NCBI GenBank assembly: GCA_021820645.1
Contig: JAKADJ010000012.1
Coordinates: forward strand, 1 to 19,507
Direction: 5' to 3'
DNA length: 19,507 nucleotides
DNA from: Bacillota bacterium
Lineage (GTDB): Bacteria; Bacillota_E; Sulfobacillia; Sulfobacillales; Sulfobacillaceae
Positions 1 to 6,370 of this stretch are shown one piece after another. The notes beneath the pieces were generated by a model. The model was not told where the DNA came from and did no database searches. It was given only the letters and a program-made list of their open reading frames with translations. Numbering within the stretch: position 1 is the stretch's first letter; the number at the start of each line of letters is the position of its first letter. The translations under genes were made by a program, and so were the position numbers.

Positions 1-129
1 ATGTCCATGTATCAACTCGCCGTCAAAGAACGACGGCTGCTGGCCGAATTCCCGGCTTTTTTCGAGTCGCTTGAGAAGATGCTCACGGAATTGAGCCAGA
101 CGTGTACCGGGCAGGCGGATCGCATATGA
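1..129 (+). CDS. Unrecognised short ORF or 3' end of a longer gene
   Basis: An open frame starts at the first base of the window with ATG and runs 42 codons to a TGA at 127-129. It may continue upstream of the edge, so the true start is unknown. The peptide is mixed charged and hydrophobic, with a probable amphipathic helix (AEFPAFFESLEKMLTELSQ), and has no motif I recognise. Its stop overlaps the ATG of the next ORF (ATGA at 126-129), which is typical of translational coupling and is the main support for both ORFs being genes. No function is proposed. Confidence 0.4.
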   Translation: MSMYQLAVKERRLLAEFPAFFESLEKMLTELSQTCTGQADRI

Positions 130-434
130 CGATCATTCTAAACTACGACACTCGAACTTATCGTACCGGACAATGGCCGGGTGTCAGCGATCCTGCGGCT
201 TTGTTCACAGCGGGAGAATCCGGGTGGGACGCCAGAGTCAAAGAGCCGGCGGGCTTAGGATTTTTCGCGCTCCTGGGGATGGCGCATGAGGTCATCACCT
301 CCCACTCCCCCGAGCGATCATGGACGACCACCGTCGCGGAAGCCTGTTTCGATGGCGCGCCCATTGAGAGCCTCGCTTTACCCACGAGGTCCAGTGGCTC
401 GTCGGAAATCTTTGATAAAGTTATCCACCACTGA
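126..434 (+). CDS. Hypothetical protein, 102 aa
   Basis: This frame could start as early as 102, but the ATG at 126 overlaps the stop of the preceding ORF (ATGA) and has a weak AGGCGG about 7 bases upstream, so I prefer it (102 aa). The N-terminus (MTIILNYDTRTYRTGQW) looks like the start of a soluble beta-strand-rich protein. There is no signal peptide or obvious transmembrane helix, and no family that I recognise. The C-terminal third is rich in Ser and Thr and could be read through from a decayed gene. It sits in the accessory part of the window next to remnants of mobile DNA, so it may be a cargo gene or itself a fragment. Confidence 0.4.
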   Translation: MTIILNYDTRTYRTGQWPGVSDPAALFTAGESGWDARVKEPAGLGFFALLGMAHEVITSHSPERSWTTTVAEACFDGAPIESLALPTRSSGSSEIFDKVIHH

Positions 435-462
435 GACTAACAAATAAGGAGGTGAAGGGCAA

Positions 463-519
463 ATGCACCTGACGATCACAGTGTCGATCTCGCTACCCGC
501 GACAGCGCTGTACATCTGA
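463..519 (+). CDS. 18-codon ORF with strong Shine-Dalgarno; possibly 5' end of a decayed membrane-protein gene
   Basis: ATAAGGAGGTG at 445-454 lies 8 bases before ATG 463, one of the best ribosome binding sites in the window. It drives only MHLTITVSISLPATALYI followed by TGA (517-519). The peptide resembles the first transmembrane helix of a membrane or secreted protein. After the stop the same frame continues open with Trp-Arg-His-Tyr-Arg and more residues to a TAG or TGA-type end near 640, so the basic flank expected after a transmembrane helix follows the stop. The TGA is immediately followed by TGG. A TGG-to-TGA nonsense change in a formerly longer gene is plausible; a genuine micro-peptide is the alternative. 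Confidence 0.35.
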   Translation: MHLTITVSISLPATALYI

Positions 520-608
520 TGGCGTCACTATCGATCGATCGGCCCTCGCTGGCCGCTCCTGCTCTCACAGGGGCGGTTCTTGCTTACAATATACTGTGCA
601 TCCCGAAA

Positions 609-829
609 TCATGCAAACTCTGACTCTCCAGCGGCAGCCTGTTGATGGGCATAACGTTGCAAGGTACTCAGGGCCACGCTGGCTTGTTGGGCCGCTTGCC
701 GCCACGACACCGCCCCGGATTGCAACAACGGAAACACGGCGCGCATCCGCCTCTGTGCAAAAGCTAAAGAGGGTACTGTCCGCGGCCATCCCCCCTCAGT
801 AACCCCATCCCATCCCTTTACTCTTTCTT
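609..829 (-). pseudogene. Remnant of a helix-turn-helix protein, probably transposase-related
   Basis: On the minus strand one frame is open from just after a TAA near 830 down to a TGA at 609-611, with no convincing start. Its central part reads LLQSGAVSWRQAAQQASVAL followed by STLQRYAHQQAAAGESEFA. This has the spacing of a helix-turn-helix such as those at the N-terminus of many transposases (alanine-rich first helix, turn, then a Ser-Thr-Leu-x-Arg recognition helix). No catalytic domain follows. I infer a left-over piece of an insertion sequence or regulator. The other frames here lack any recognisable pattern. Confidence 0.35.
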
Positions 830-832
830 CTT

Positions 833-1747
833 ATGGGCCGATTCCCCCCTCAGACGTGCTCACCTAACAAGTCCATCGTCAACCAACCCGTCAACCTGAC
901 GGGCCTCATTGCGAGAGACACGTCTGCCGCTAATACATCAAATCATGGCACGCCGATTTCATCTACCCTTACGTACGCATTGGTTACCGCCTCTTTGTTG
1001 TATTTGTATTGCACCAACGTACTTCACCTCTCCGACCAACAAATGGGGTTCCTATTTGGTGTAACGTTGCTCGCGAATCGTCTCTTCGCGGTGTCGTCTG
1101 CAAGCTTGGGACAGTGGGTCGGGCTGGGTAAGGCCATGATCATTGGATGCCTTATGGACAGTCTGTCGTTCCTTTTGTTCGCCGTGTCTAAGAACTACGG
1201 GGTGCTTGTGTTGGCTGTCATTGGCGTAGGCGGGGCGTTATTCAGTACCAATGCCCATTCGGCCCTCCTGCACCTTGCCCAAGGAGAGAGGTCGCGCGCA
1301 TCACGCTGGCAAAGCCCTTTTGCCAGCGCCTGGTATGCCGATAGCATTCTTTCGGCATTTTTTGGATATTTGGTCATCAAGAACCATGCACACATCCCAG
1401 CCTTTTGGATTTGTTCCGCCATCGAGGCGCTAATGGTCGTCGCCATCATGGCCTTCACCCCAATTTTTTCACTGAAGTCAGCCACGCATGGACAAATGGT
1501 GCCGTTGTCTCAAGTACGTGAGGTCGTGCTTAGCAAAGAGTTTATGCGCTTCCACCTATACGCCATCGTCCCCTCTTTGAGGGTAGCTGCCACGTCGATT
1601 ATTTTTCCATTCATGTTCGAATCAATGCTCCATACGCCGACCCGAGTGCCCTGGACCTACCTTGTGGAAGATGTGTCCTGCTCGTATCACAAAGTTATGC
1701 AGGCGCACAGCGCTGCCATGGATGAGGGTGGAGATGCTGGCGGATAG
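833..1747 (+). pseudogene. Truncated major facilitator superfamily (MFS) transporter
   Basis: The frame encodes 304 aa. From about residue 43 it looks like the N-terminal half of an MFS permease: six hydrophobic helices (for example LTYALVTASLLYLYC, AMIIGCLMDSLSFLLFAV, VLVLAVIGVGGALFS), a central loop near residues 215-235, and a seventh helix (RVAATSIIFPFMFE). After about residue 265 the sequence turns into an unrelated polar tail, and helices 8-12 are missing, against roughly 400 aa and 12 helices in the family. There is no Shine-Dalgarno before the ATG at 833, and the first 40 residues are polar and unlike an MFS N-terminus. I infer a broken transporter whose 3' half was lost, probably with the mobile-element events nearby. 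The substrate cannot be told. Confidence 0.6.
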
Positions 1748-1752
1748 AGCGC

Positions 1753-1785
1753 GACAGGCATCTCAAGGAATCCCAAATGCCTGTC
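1753..1785. repeat. 9-bp perfect inverted repeat downstream of the MFS remnant
   Basis: GACAGGCAT at 1753-1761 is the exact reverse complement of ATGCCTGTC at 1777-1785, with a 15-base loop. A T-rich tract follows only about 12 bases later, so it is a poor intrinsic terminator. A second, shorter inverted repeat (CCGTCC/GGACGG) lies at 1921-1939. Between 1748 and 1960 I see no gene. Confidence 0.4.
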
Positions 1786-1964
1786 TGGCTCATACTTGTT
1801 TTTCGTTAAAGAAGATGGTCTAGGAGTAAATAGAGCCCCATCCTTGGTAGTCGGTCCCCAATATTTCGTTACCTGAGCTGGAGTCATTTACATCCGTCGT
1901 CAATTTACTGCCGGAACCACCCGTCCCGTTTTAGGACGGAATCTCCAGCGGAGTGAATGGGGTC

Positions 1965-2333
1965 CTACATCCAACGAAAGCGGTGCTCGTCCTGATCTTG
2001 GTGCTTGTGCGCTTGGAGGGCCGTCATCGCGGAGAAAGTCTGACGACTGAAGACCAACACAAACGTCGACCGCCGTTCCCGCTCGTGTTGAATCCTCTCC
2101 GCCGCCAAGGCGTCGGATTCCTGACGGATTTCGCGTTGCAGGGTATGCTCTTTTTTCTTGTCCAATGCGTCCGAATGATAGACGAAGGCGCGCGTGGATT
2201 GATCATAAAGCACCACGTCAAACGTTTGGACCCGATAATGGGCCGCGCCGCGTTTCGGAGTCGTGTTTTCTGTGCTCCACTCGTGAGGATGGAAGTGTGG
2301 ATGAATGGGTTTTGGAGCACTAGCGCCGGGCAA
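1965..2333 (-). mobile_element. Degenerate transposase fragment, IS1634/IS4-superfamily-like
   Basis: On the minus strand a frame of about 120 codons contains a stretch (YRVQTFDVVLYDQSTRAFV, then YHSDALDKKKEHTLQREIRQ). This is like the region after the first catalytic aspartate in IS1634-type DDE transposases, which carries a conserved (V)Y-S-x-x-L...K...L motif followed by a long charged helix. Downstream the frame becomes repetitive and Gln/His-rich and ends early. Neither the upstream catalytic half nor terminal inverted repeats are visible. It is a remnant, not an active element. It ends only two bases from the tRNA-Thr terminator, which marks the border between accessory and core DNA. 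The family assignment comes from pattern memory only. Confidence 0.45.
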
Positions 2334-2334
2334 T

Positions 2335-2359
2335 AAAAAACCCGCAATCGCTTGCAGGG
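2335..2359 (-). terminator. Intrinsic terminator of tRNA-Thr
   Basis: On the minus strand CCC(T)GCAA, loop GCGA, TTGCGGG forms a stem with one bulged base, followed directly by TTTTTT. It begins 13 bases after the tRNA 3' end, so the tRNA is transcribed alone. Confidence 0.75.
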
Positions 2360-2372
2360 CTTCAAATTTTAC

Positions 2373-2448
<76 letters not shown>

Positions 2449-2460
2449 AATGCAACAACC

Positions 2461-2489
2461 ATTATACTACGCATACGTCCAAGACTCAA
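2461..2489 (-). promoter_or_regulatory. Sigma-A-type promoter of tRNA-Thr
   Basis: On the minus strand TTGAGT (-35) and a perfect TATAAT (-10) are separated by 17 bases. The -10 lies 12 bases before the mature tRNA 5' end, leaving a very short leader. Confidence 0.8.
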
Positions 2490-2584
2490 CAAGAACTCCG
2501 AGGTCATCCGTTGTCAAATCCTTCCTAATCCATACCCAACGATCCGATGAAAATCCTATCTAGCCATTCCCGTGAAGTCGATTG

Positions 2585-3292
2585 TCAGGCCCGATTAAGG
2601 TATCCCGGTTTCAACGTATTTTGATTGGTCATTCGTTGCAACAATTCTATCGTCTTTAAGGTTGCAATGCCCGTAACCGGCTGCTTTACCATCACCTCAA
2701 ATTTCTCTACCGCATGGGTCACGGCCCCATTGTAGATGCCTTCAAGAGGTCCCGAATAGACGTGAGCGAGACGTAGCAAGCGTTCCAGTTCGACGACGTC
2801 TTGACCAATGTTCCCCGGACGTAACACGCGACGAATCTTCACATAAGGAGTCAATCCCTCGATGGTTACTGGGGTGCCTACGGAAACCAATGAGTACACT
2901 TGTTCGACATCTCGATTAAGCATCCTAAAGCATCCATGAGACGCCACGGTTCCGACCGACCACGGTCGATTCGTCCCGTGGATGCCATAGATCCCCCATG
3001 GCGTCGAAATCCGCATCCAGCGTGTGCCAAAGCCATCTCCCCATACTGCTTTCTGGGTAATGAAAAATTCCCCACGCGGACTTGGGGTCCATGGATTTCC
3101 CACGGCTACCGGATAAGTGGAGAATAATTTGCCGCCCACATAGAGCGATAGACGCCGTTTCAATACATTAATCACAATACGGGTGCGACGTGTCGCCATT
3201 ACCGGCTTTTGATGGACCATGAATAGTAAAGTCAGGGATAATATGGCGGCCACCAAAAACAGTGCTGCATACCGCGCTCCACGTGACGTCAT
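2585..3292 (-). CDS. L,D-transpeptidase (YkuD domain) with C-terminal peptidoglycan-binding domain
   Basis: This 235-aa protein is predicted to cross-link or modify peptidoglycan outside the membrane. Residues 8-26 form a hydrophobic anchor or uncleaved signal. The YkuD catalytic domain spans about 36-147 and carries the family signature: His105 in GIHGTN and Ser119-His120-Gly121-Cys122 with Arg124, Cys122 being the nucleophile that attacks the donor stem peptide. Residues about 158-222 (GNIGQDVVELERLL ... GIYNGAVTHAVEKFE) match a PG_binding_1 repeat. I chose ATG 3292 because GGGAGGTG lies 9 bases upstream and the ATG overlaps the stop of the preceding gene; the same frame is open to 3580. 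It is translationally coupled to the membrane protein upstream. In spore formers such enzymes often act on cortex or vegetative wall; which applies here is not shown. Confidence 0.9.
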   Translation of the reverse strand: MTSRGARYAALFLVAAILSLTLLFMVHQKPVMATRRTRIVINVLKRRLSLYVGGKLFSTYPVAVGNPWTPSPRGEFFITQKAVWGDGFGTRWMRISTPWGIYGIHGTNRPWSVGTVASHGCFRMLNRDVEQVYSLVSVGTPVTIEGLTPYVKIRRVLRPGNIGQDVVELERLLRLAHVYSGPLEGIYNGAVTHAVEKFEVMVKQPVTGIATLKTIELLQRMTNQNTLKPGYLNRA

Positions 3293-3684
3293 GGTAAATC
3301 CACCTCCCAGCAAGACCACAGTGTATACGCCAGCCACAGCGCCGCCATCACTTTCGCTGTAGGAAAGTCCAATAACGAAAAGATGCTGCCCGAACCCCAC
3401 CATGTGGTAAACGCGCCACCAGGCAAAGACGCAACGACAAAAGCGGGGATTCCATGAACTAACAACTTGAAGCGGTCGACACGAATTTTCCAGCCACGCT
3501 TGGCATACCTGCGTAGGCGCCATATCTCCGTGAGCCCCACGGCCACAATCGGCCACAAGACCATCTGCCACGCCATCCATTCAGGGCGCTCATCCAAGGG
3601 CAAATCCCGAAATCCCCAGGTCAAAATCACTAAACCCAGCAACATCATGATCGATGATGTCAGAATGCCTAGCCGCCTCACCAT
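3289..3684 (-). CDS. Small integral membrane protein coupled to the L,D-transpeptidase
   Basis: 131 aa from ATG 3684, which has AGGAGGGG 7 bases upstream; longer starts up to 3762 lack a good site. I see about four hydrophobic segments (LGILTSSIMMLLGLVILTW near residues 5-23, VLWPIVAVGL near 40-50, a middle segment around LLVHGIPAFVVASLPGG, and AKVMAALWLAYTLWS near the end). Tryptophan is abundant, and a basic patch (RLRRYAKRGWKIRVDRFK) lies on one side. Its TGA overlaps the ATG of the transpeptidase (3289-3292), so the two are made together and may work together at the envelope. I do not recognise the family. Confidence 0.7.
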   Translation of the reverse strand: MVRRLGILTSSIMMLLGLVILTWGFRDLPLDERPEWMAWQMVLWPIVAVGLTEIWRLRRYAKRGWKIRVDRFKLLVHGIPAFVVASLPGGAFTTWWGSGSIFSLLDFPTAKVMAALWLAYTLWSCWEVDLP

Positions 3685-3716
3685 AGATTGTCCCCTCCTA
3701 TGGAAAGACTTATGTA

Positions 3717-3735
3717 GGTCTATGACACTTAGACC
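3717..3735. promoter_or_regulatory. Inverted repeat between divergent membrane genes, possible operator
   Basis: GGTCTA and TAGACC are perfect 6-bp arms around a 7-base spacer. The repeat lies in the 116-base gap between the divergent genes at 3684 and 3801, about 33 bases upstream of the minus-strand start. A repressor site or a small hairpin in the leader are both possible; no strong -10/-35 pair is evident beside it. Confidence 0.3.
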
Positions 3736-3800
3736 AAGGAATAGCCGATCAAGATTGACCATATCAATGGATACCAGTCCCAGAAAAGAGGAATCCAGCT

Positions 3801-4232
3801 ATGCGGGTCTTATCGTGGATGACAGGGATTACTAGCCTCGTACTATCGCTCCCGATTCTCTTGTGGGGCGTAGGACTCTCAGCAGCGACGCTCGCGATGC
3901 TTCATTTTTGTGCCTTTTTGATGGCCTCTCGTATCTTGTTTCTGGCGGCGTCGGTCACCCCTCGCGATACGGATATCTTGTGGATGGGGGGCATTGCGGG
4001 CGTCATCGGGGCGCTTTGCAGTCAAATCTTGCTACACTGGCCGGGATATAGCGCGAGCCTCGCCACGGCCTTCGGTGCGTACGGGAGTCTCGGCGCTGCG
4101 GTCTTCCGATTGGATGTATTCACCTGGTGGTGGCCTTTTTTTATCACGCTCTGGAGCGGGGCGGTGTACGCCGTGGTCGGTATCTTAATGTTCCATCTTG
4201 CAGGTTGGCGTCGACAACATTTAAGGGCCTGA
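3801..4232 (+). CDS. Hypothetical integral membrane protein, 143 aa
   Basis: ATG 3801 is preceded by AGAGGAA about 7 bases upstream. The protein is strongly hydrophobic, with five or so likely membrane helices (SLVLSLPILLWGVGLSAATL, FCAFLMASRILFLAASV, MGGIAGVIGALCSQILL, a Gly/Ala-rich segment, and PFFITLWSGAVYAVVGILMF) and a basic C-terminus. It is transcribed away from the transpeptidase pair and towards the aldolase. I do not recognise a family or substrate. Its 3' end and that of the aldolase converge with a 40-base gap in which I find no clear terminator. Confidence 0.65.
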   Translation: MRVLSWMTGITSLVLSLPILLWGVGLSAATLAMLHFCAFLMASRILFLAASVTPRDTDILWMGGIAGVIGALCSQILLHWPGYSASLATAFGAYGSLGAAVFRLDVFTWWWPFFITLWSGAVYAVVGILMFHLAGWRRQHLRA

Positions 4233-4272
4233 GGCTTTGGATTCGAGTGGTTACCCGGTGTCGATTCAGGGT

Positions 4273-4908
4273 CTATTGGGAGGATTGACCATATTGCGCG
4301 AATTGGTGACGCACCCGTGCCATCTCGTCATGCGTAAGAATGTCTGGTTCACCAATCTGTAGAGCTAGGTAGTACAGCTTGGCGACCCATTCGACGTCCA
4401 AGGCGTTTTGATAGGCCTCGTCAATGGTCGTGGCCACGGTCATGAGACCGTGATTTTTCAAAAGTACTGCCCCACCTTGGCCCAACGCGTTCGTGGCATG
4501 ATTAGCCAATTCTTTACTGCCATAGGTCGCATAATCCGCTAATGGGACTTCATCCCCAACTCGGGCCAACTGGTAGTGGACAGCCTTGACAGGTCGATTT
4601 AAGGTGGAGAATATCGTGGCATAGAGGGAGTGGGCATGCACAACAGCGTGGACATCTGCCCGTCTTTGGTAGGTTAAGCTATGGAGAGGAACTTCGGTGG
4701 ACGGCCTACTCGTGCCTTCGACGACACTCATGGTCTCTATATCGACACGGACTAGATCCTGAATCGAAAGCGTTCCAAATGGCACCCCAGACGGTGTAAC
4801 CCAGAACGATCGCCCATCACCATCGCGAACGCTAAGATTTCCCGTAGTACCGGGAGAGAGCTGATCTTGGGCAAATTTGTGCGCAATGGATAATAATTTC
4901 TCTCGCAT
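4273..4908 (-). CDS. Class II aldolase/adducin-family protein (L-fuculose-phosphate-aldolase-like)
   Basis: 211 aa, the usual length for this zinc enzyme family. Visible family features are TTGNLSVR near residue 20-28 (phosphate binding), the catalytic-type Glu72 in STEVPLHS, zinc ligands His91 and His93 in VHAHS, and a third ligand His153 in KNHG. These line up with Glu73, His92, His94 and His155 of E. coli FucA. The reaction is expected to be retro-aldol cleavage or a related step on a sugar phosphate. Methylthioribulose-1-phosphate dehydratase and ribulose-phosphate epimerase share the fold and are not excluded. I chose ATG 4908 for its GAGAGGAG site 5 bases upstream. The gene begins 29 bases after the tRNA-Gly 3' end, with no terminator between, so it probably shares that promoter. 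Confidence 0.85.
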   Translation of the reverse strand: MREKLLSIAHKFAQDQLSPGTTGNLSVRDGDGRSFWVTPSGVPFGTLSIQDLVRVDIETMSVVEGTSRPSTEVPLHSLTYQRRADVHAVVHAHSLYATIFSTLNRPVKAVHYQLARVGDEVPLADYATYGSKELANHATNALGQGGAVLLKNHGLMTVATTIDEAYQNALDVEWVAKLYYLALQIGEPDILTHDEMARVRHQFAQYGQSSQ

Positions 4909-4915
4909 AACGGCT

Positions 4916-4930
4916 CCTCTCGACGAGAGG
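4916..4930 (-). promoter_or_regulatory. Hairpin between tRNA-Gly and the aldolase that includes its Shine-Dalgarno
   Basis: CCTCTC GTC GAGAGG on the minus strand is a perfect 6-bp stem whose 3' arm is part of the GAGAGGAG ribosome binding site of the aldolase gene. No T-tract follows, so it is not an intrinsic terminator. If it folds it would mask initiation, or it may serve in processing the tRNA from the mRNA. This role is inferred. Confidence 0.4.
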
Positions 4931-4937
4931 ACGCAAG

Positions 4938-5013
4938 TGGAGCGGAAGACGGGATTCGAACCCGCGACCTTCGGCTTGGGAAGCCGACATTCTACCAACT
5001 GAACTACTTCCGC
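4938..5013 (-). tRNA. tRNA-Gly (anticodon CCC)
   Basis: A 76-base cloverleaf has acceptor arms GCGGAAG and CTTCCGC and an encoded CCA end. The anticodon stem TCGGC/GCCGA encloses TTCCCAA, so the anticodon is CCC (codon GGG, glycine). The T-arm holds GGTTCGAATCC. It lies between purA and the aldolase gene on the same strand and has its own promoter. Confidence 0.96.
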
Positions 5014-5022
5014 GCACACTCT

Positions 5023-5051
5023 ACTGTAGCATCCCCACATCCTGTGGTCAA
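5023..5051 (-). promoter_or_regulatory. Sigma-A-type promoter of tRNA-Gly (and probably the aldolase)
   Basis: TTGACC and TACAGT are separated by 17 bases on the minus strand, with the -10 ending 9 bases before the tRNA 5' end. Since no terminator separates the tRNA from the aldolase gene, the promoter probably serves both. Confidence 0.7.
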
Positions 5052-5067
5052 GGTTAATTCCTGACTC

Positions 5068-6351
5068 CTAATACAGTTCCTTCAAGGGAATCGTGTTGGT
5101 TCGCTCGCGTCCCACGGATACGAGTACTAACGGGGTTCCCGTTAATTCGCTAATGCGATCCAGGTAGGCCCGAGCTTCTTTCGGCAAATCTTCGAGTCGA
5201 CGCACCTGATTAATCGACTGCGTCCATCCCGGTAATGTCTCATACTCGGGTTCCATCAAGTCCAGCATTTCGGCACTGTCGGGAAACTCGTGAATGATCT
5301 CGCCTCGGTATCGGTAGGCCACTGCGATTTTCAGTTCAGGGAGCCCGTCGAGCACGTCAAGCCGGGTCACCGCAATCCCGGTTAGCCCATTGACTCGTGC
5401 GGCGTGACGCAACACCACCGAATCTAACCATCCAATCCGTCGTGGGCGCCCAGTCGTGGTTCCATATTCGTGACCGCGATCCCGAATATCGCTCCCAATT
5501 GTGTTCAGGAGTTCGGTTGGAAAAGGACCGTCTCCCACCCGGCTGGTATAGGCTTTAACCACACCATAGACCTGGTCGATCTTTGTAGGCCCGACGCCCG
5601 CGCCGATGCAGGCTCCACCGGCAATCGGATGCGAAGAGGTCACAAAGGGAAACGTACCATGGTCAATATCCAACATCGTCCCCTGCGCACCCTCAAACAA
5701 TACGCGCTCTCCCTCGTCAATCGCCTGGTTGATGACCACCGAGGTGTTGGCCACATAAGGGCGCATTTGCTCTCCGTAGGCTAGGTAAGTCTGGAGTACC
5801 TCGTCAAAATCAAATCCCTCGGCATCATACGCTCGGGCAAATAACCGATTTTTCTCGTCCAACACTCGCTTCAGTCGCACCGCAAAAAATTCTGGCTGCA
5901 ACAAGTCCCCGACCCGCACTCCAACGCGCGCTGCTTTGTCCATATAAGCAGGGCCAATGCCCCGCAGTGTGGTACCGAGCTTATGGACTCCTAGTCGATC
6001 TTCGGACAGAGCATCCATTCGCGCATGATACGGCATAATCAGGTGTGCTTGCGATGAAATTCGCAACCGATCCGTCTTGATGCCGCGCCGTTCGAGGTAG
6101 TCAATTTCTTCGAACAGAACTCTCGGGTCCACCACGACACCCGCCGCAATCACGCAAAGCTTGTCTCCATAGAGGATCCCCGACGGAATCAAGTGGAGTT
6201 TATACTCTTCCTCGCCCACCACAACGGTGTGACCCGCGTTGTTCCCCCCTTGATGGCGCACGACCATGTCGGCCTCTCGGGCAAGAAAATCAATGACCTT
6301 GCCCTTCCCTTCATCACCCCATTGAGCTCCTACGACCACTACTGCTGACAT
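5068..6351 (-). CDS. purA: Adenylosuccinate synthetase
   Basis: PurA joins IMP and aspartate using GTP, the first committed step from IMP to AMP, in the cytoplasm. The 427-aa length is that of the family. Visible are the GTP-binding and catalytic start [12 protein letters not shown] with Asp13, the GGNNAGHT motif with His41, the IMP-binding region around [15 protein letters not shown], and the C-terminal guanine-recognition segment [10 protein letters not shown]. The ATG at 6351 has only a weak GGCGAGG upstream and lies 19 bases after the stop of dnaB, so it is probably read from the dnaB operon transcript. The dnaB-purA order is the one found near oriC in Bacillus. Confidence 0.97.
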   Translation of the reverse strand: MSAVVVVGAQWGDEGKGKVIDFLAREADMVVRHQGGNNAGHTVVVGEEEYKLHLIPSGILYGDKLCVIAAGVVVDPRVLFEEIDYLERRGIKTDRLRISSQAHLIMPYHARMDALSEDRLGVHKLGTTLRGIGPAYMDKAARVGVRVGDLLQPEFFAVRLKRVLDEKNRLFARAYDAEGFDFDEVLQTYLAYGEQMRPYVANTSVVINQAIDEGERVLFEGAQGTMLDIDHGTFPFVTSSHPIAGGACIGAGVGPTKIDQVYGVVKAYTSRVGDGPFPTELLNTIGSDIRDRGHEYGTTTGRPRRIGWLDSVVLRHAARVNGLTGIAVTRLDVLDGLPELKIAVAYRYRGEIIHEFPDSAEMLDLMEPEYETLPGWTQSINQVRRLEDLPKEARAYLDRISELTGTPLVLVSVGRERTNTIPLKELY

Positions 6352-6370
6352 ATTCGCCTCGCCCTTTCAC

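Noticed and set aside
517..522. TGA as a recoded tryptophan or selenocysteine codon
   Set aside because: All other genes in the window use TGA as an ordinary stop (for example at 127, 3289, 7708, 13682), and no selenocysteine-type hairpin was noticed after it.
565..802. ORFs of 68 and 74 codons on opposite strands
   Set aside because: Neither product shows a recognisable pattern; a third frame on the minus strand carries the helix-turn-helix remnant, so these are probably shadows.
1953..2365. Overlapping plus-strand ORF and second minus-strand ORF over the transposase remnant
   Set aside because: Only the minus frame 1965-2333 has family-like sequence; the others look like shadows, with no ribosome site.
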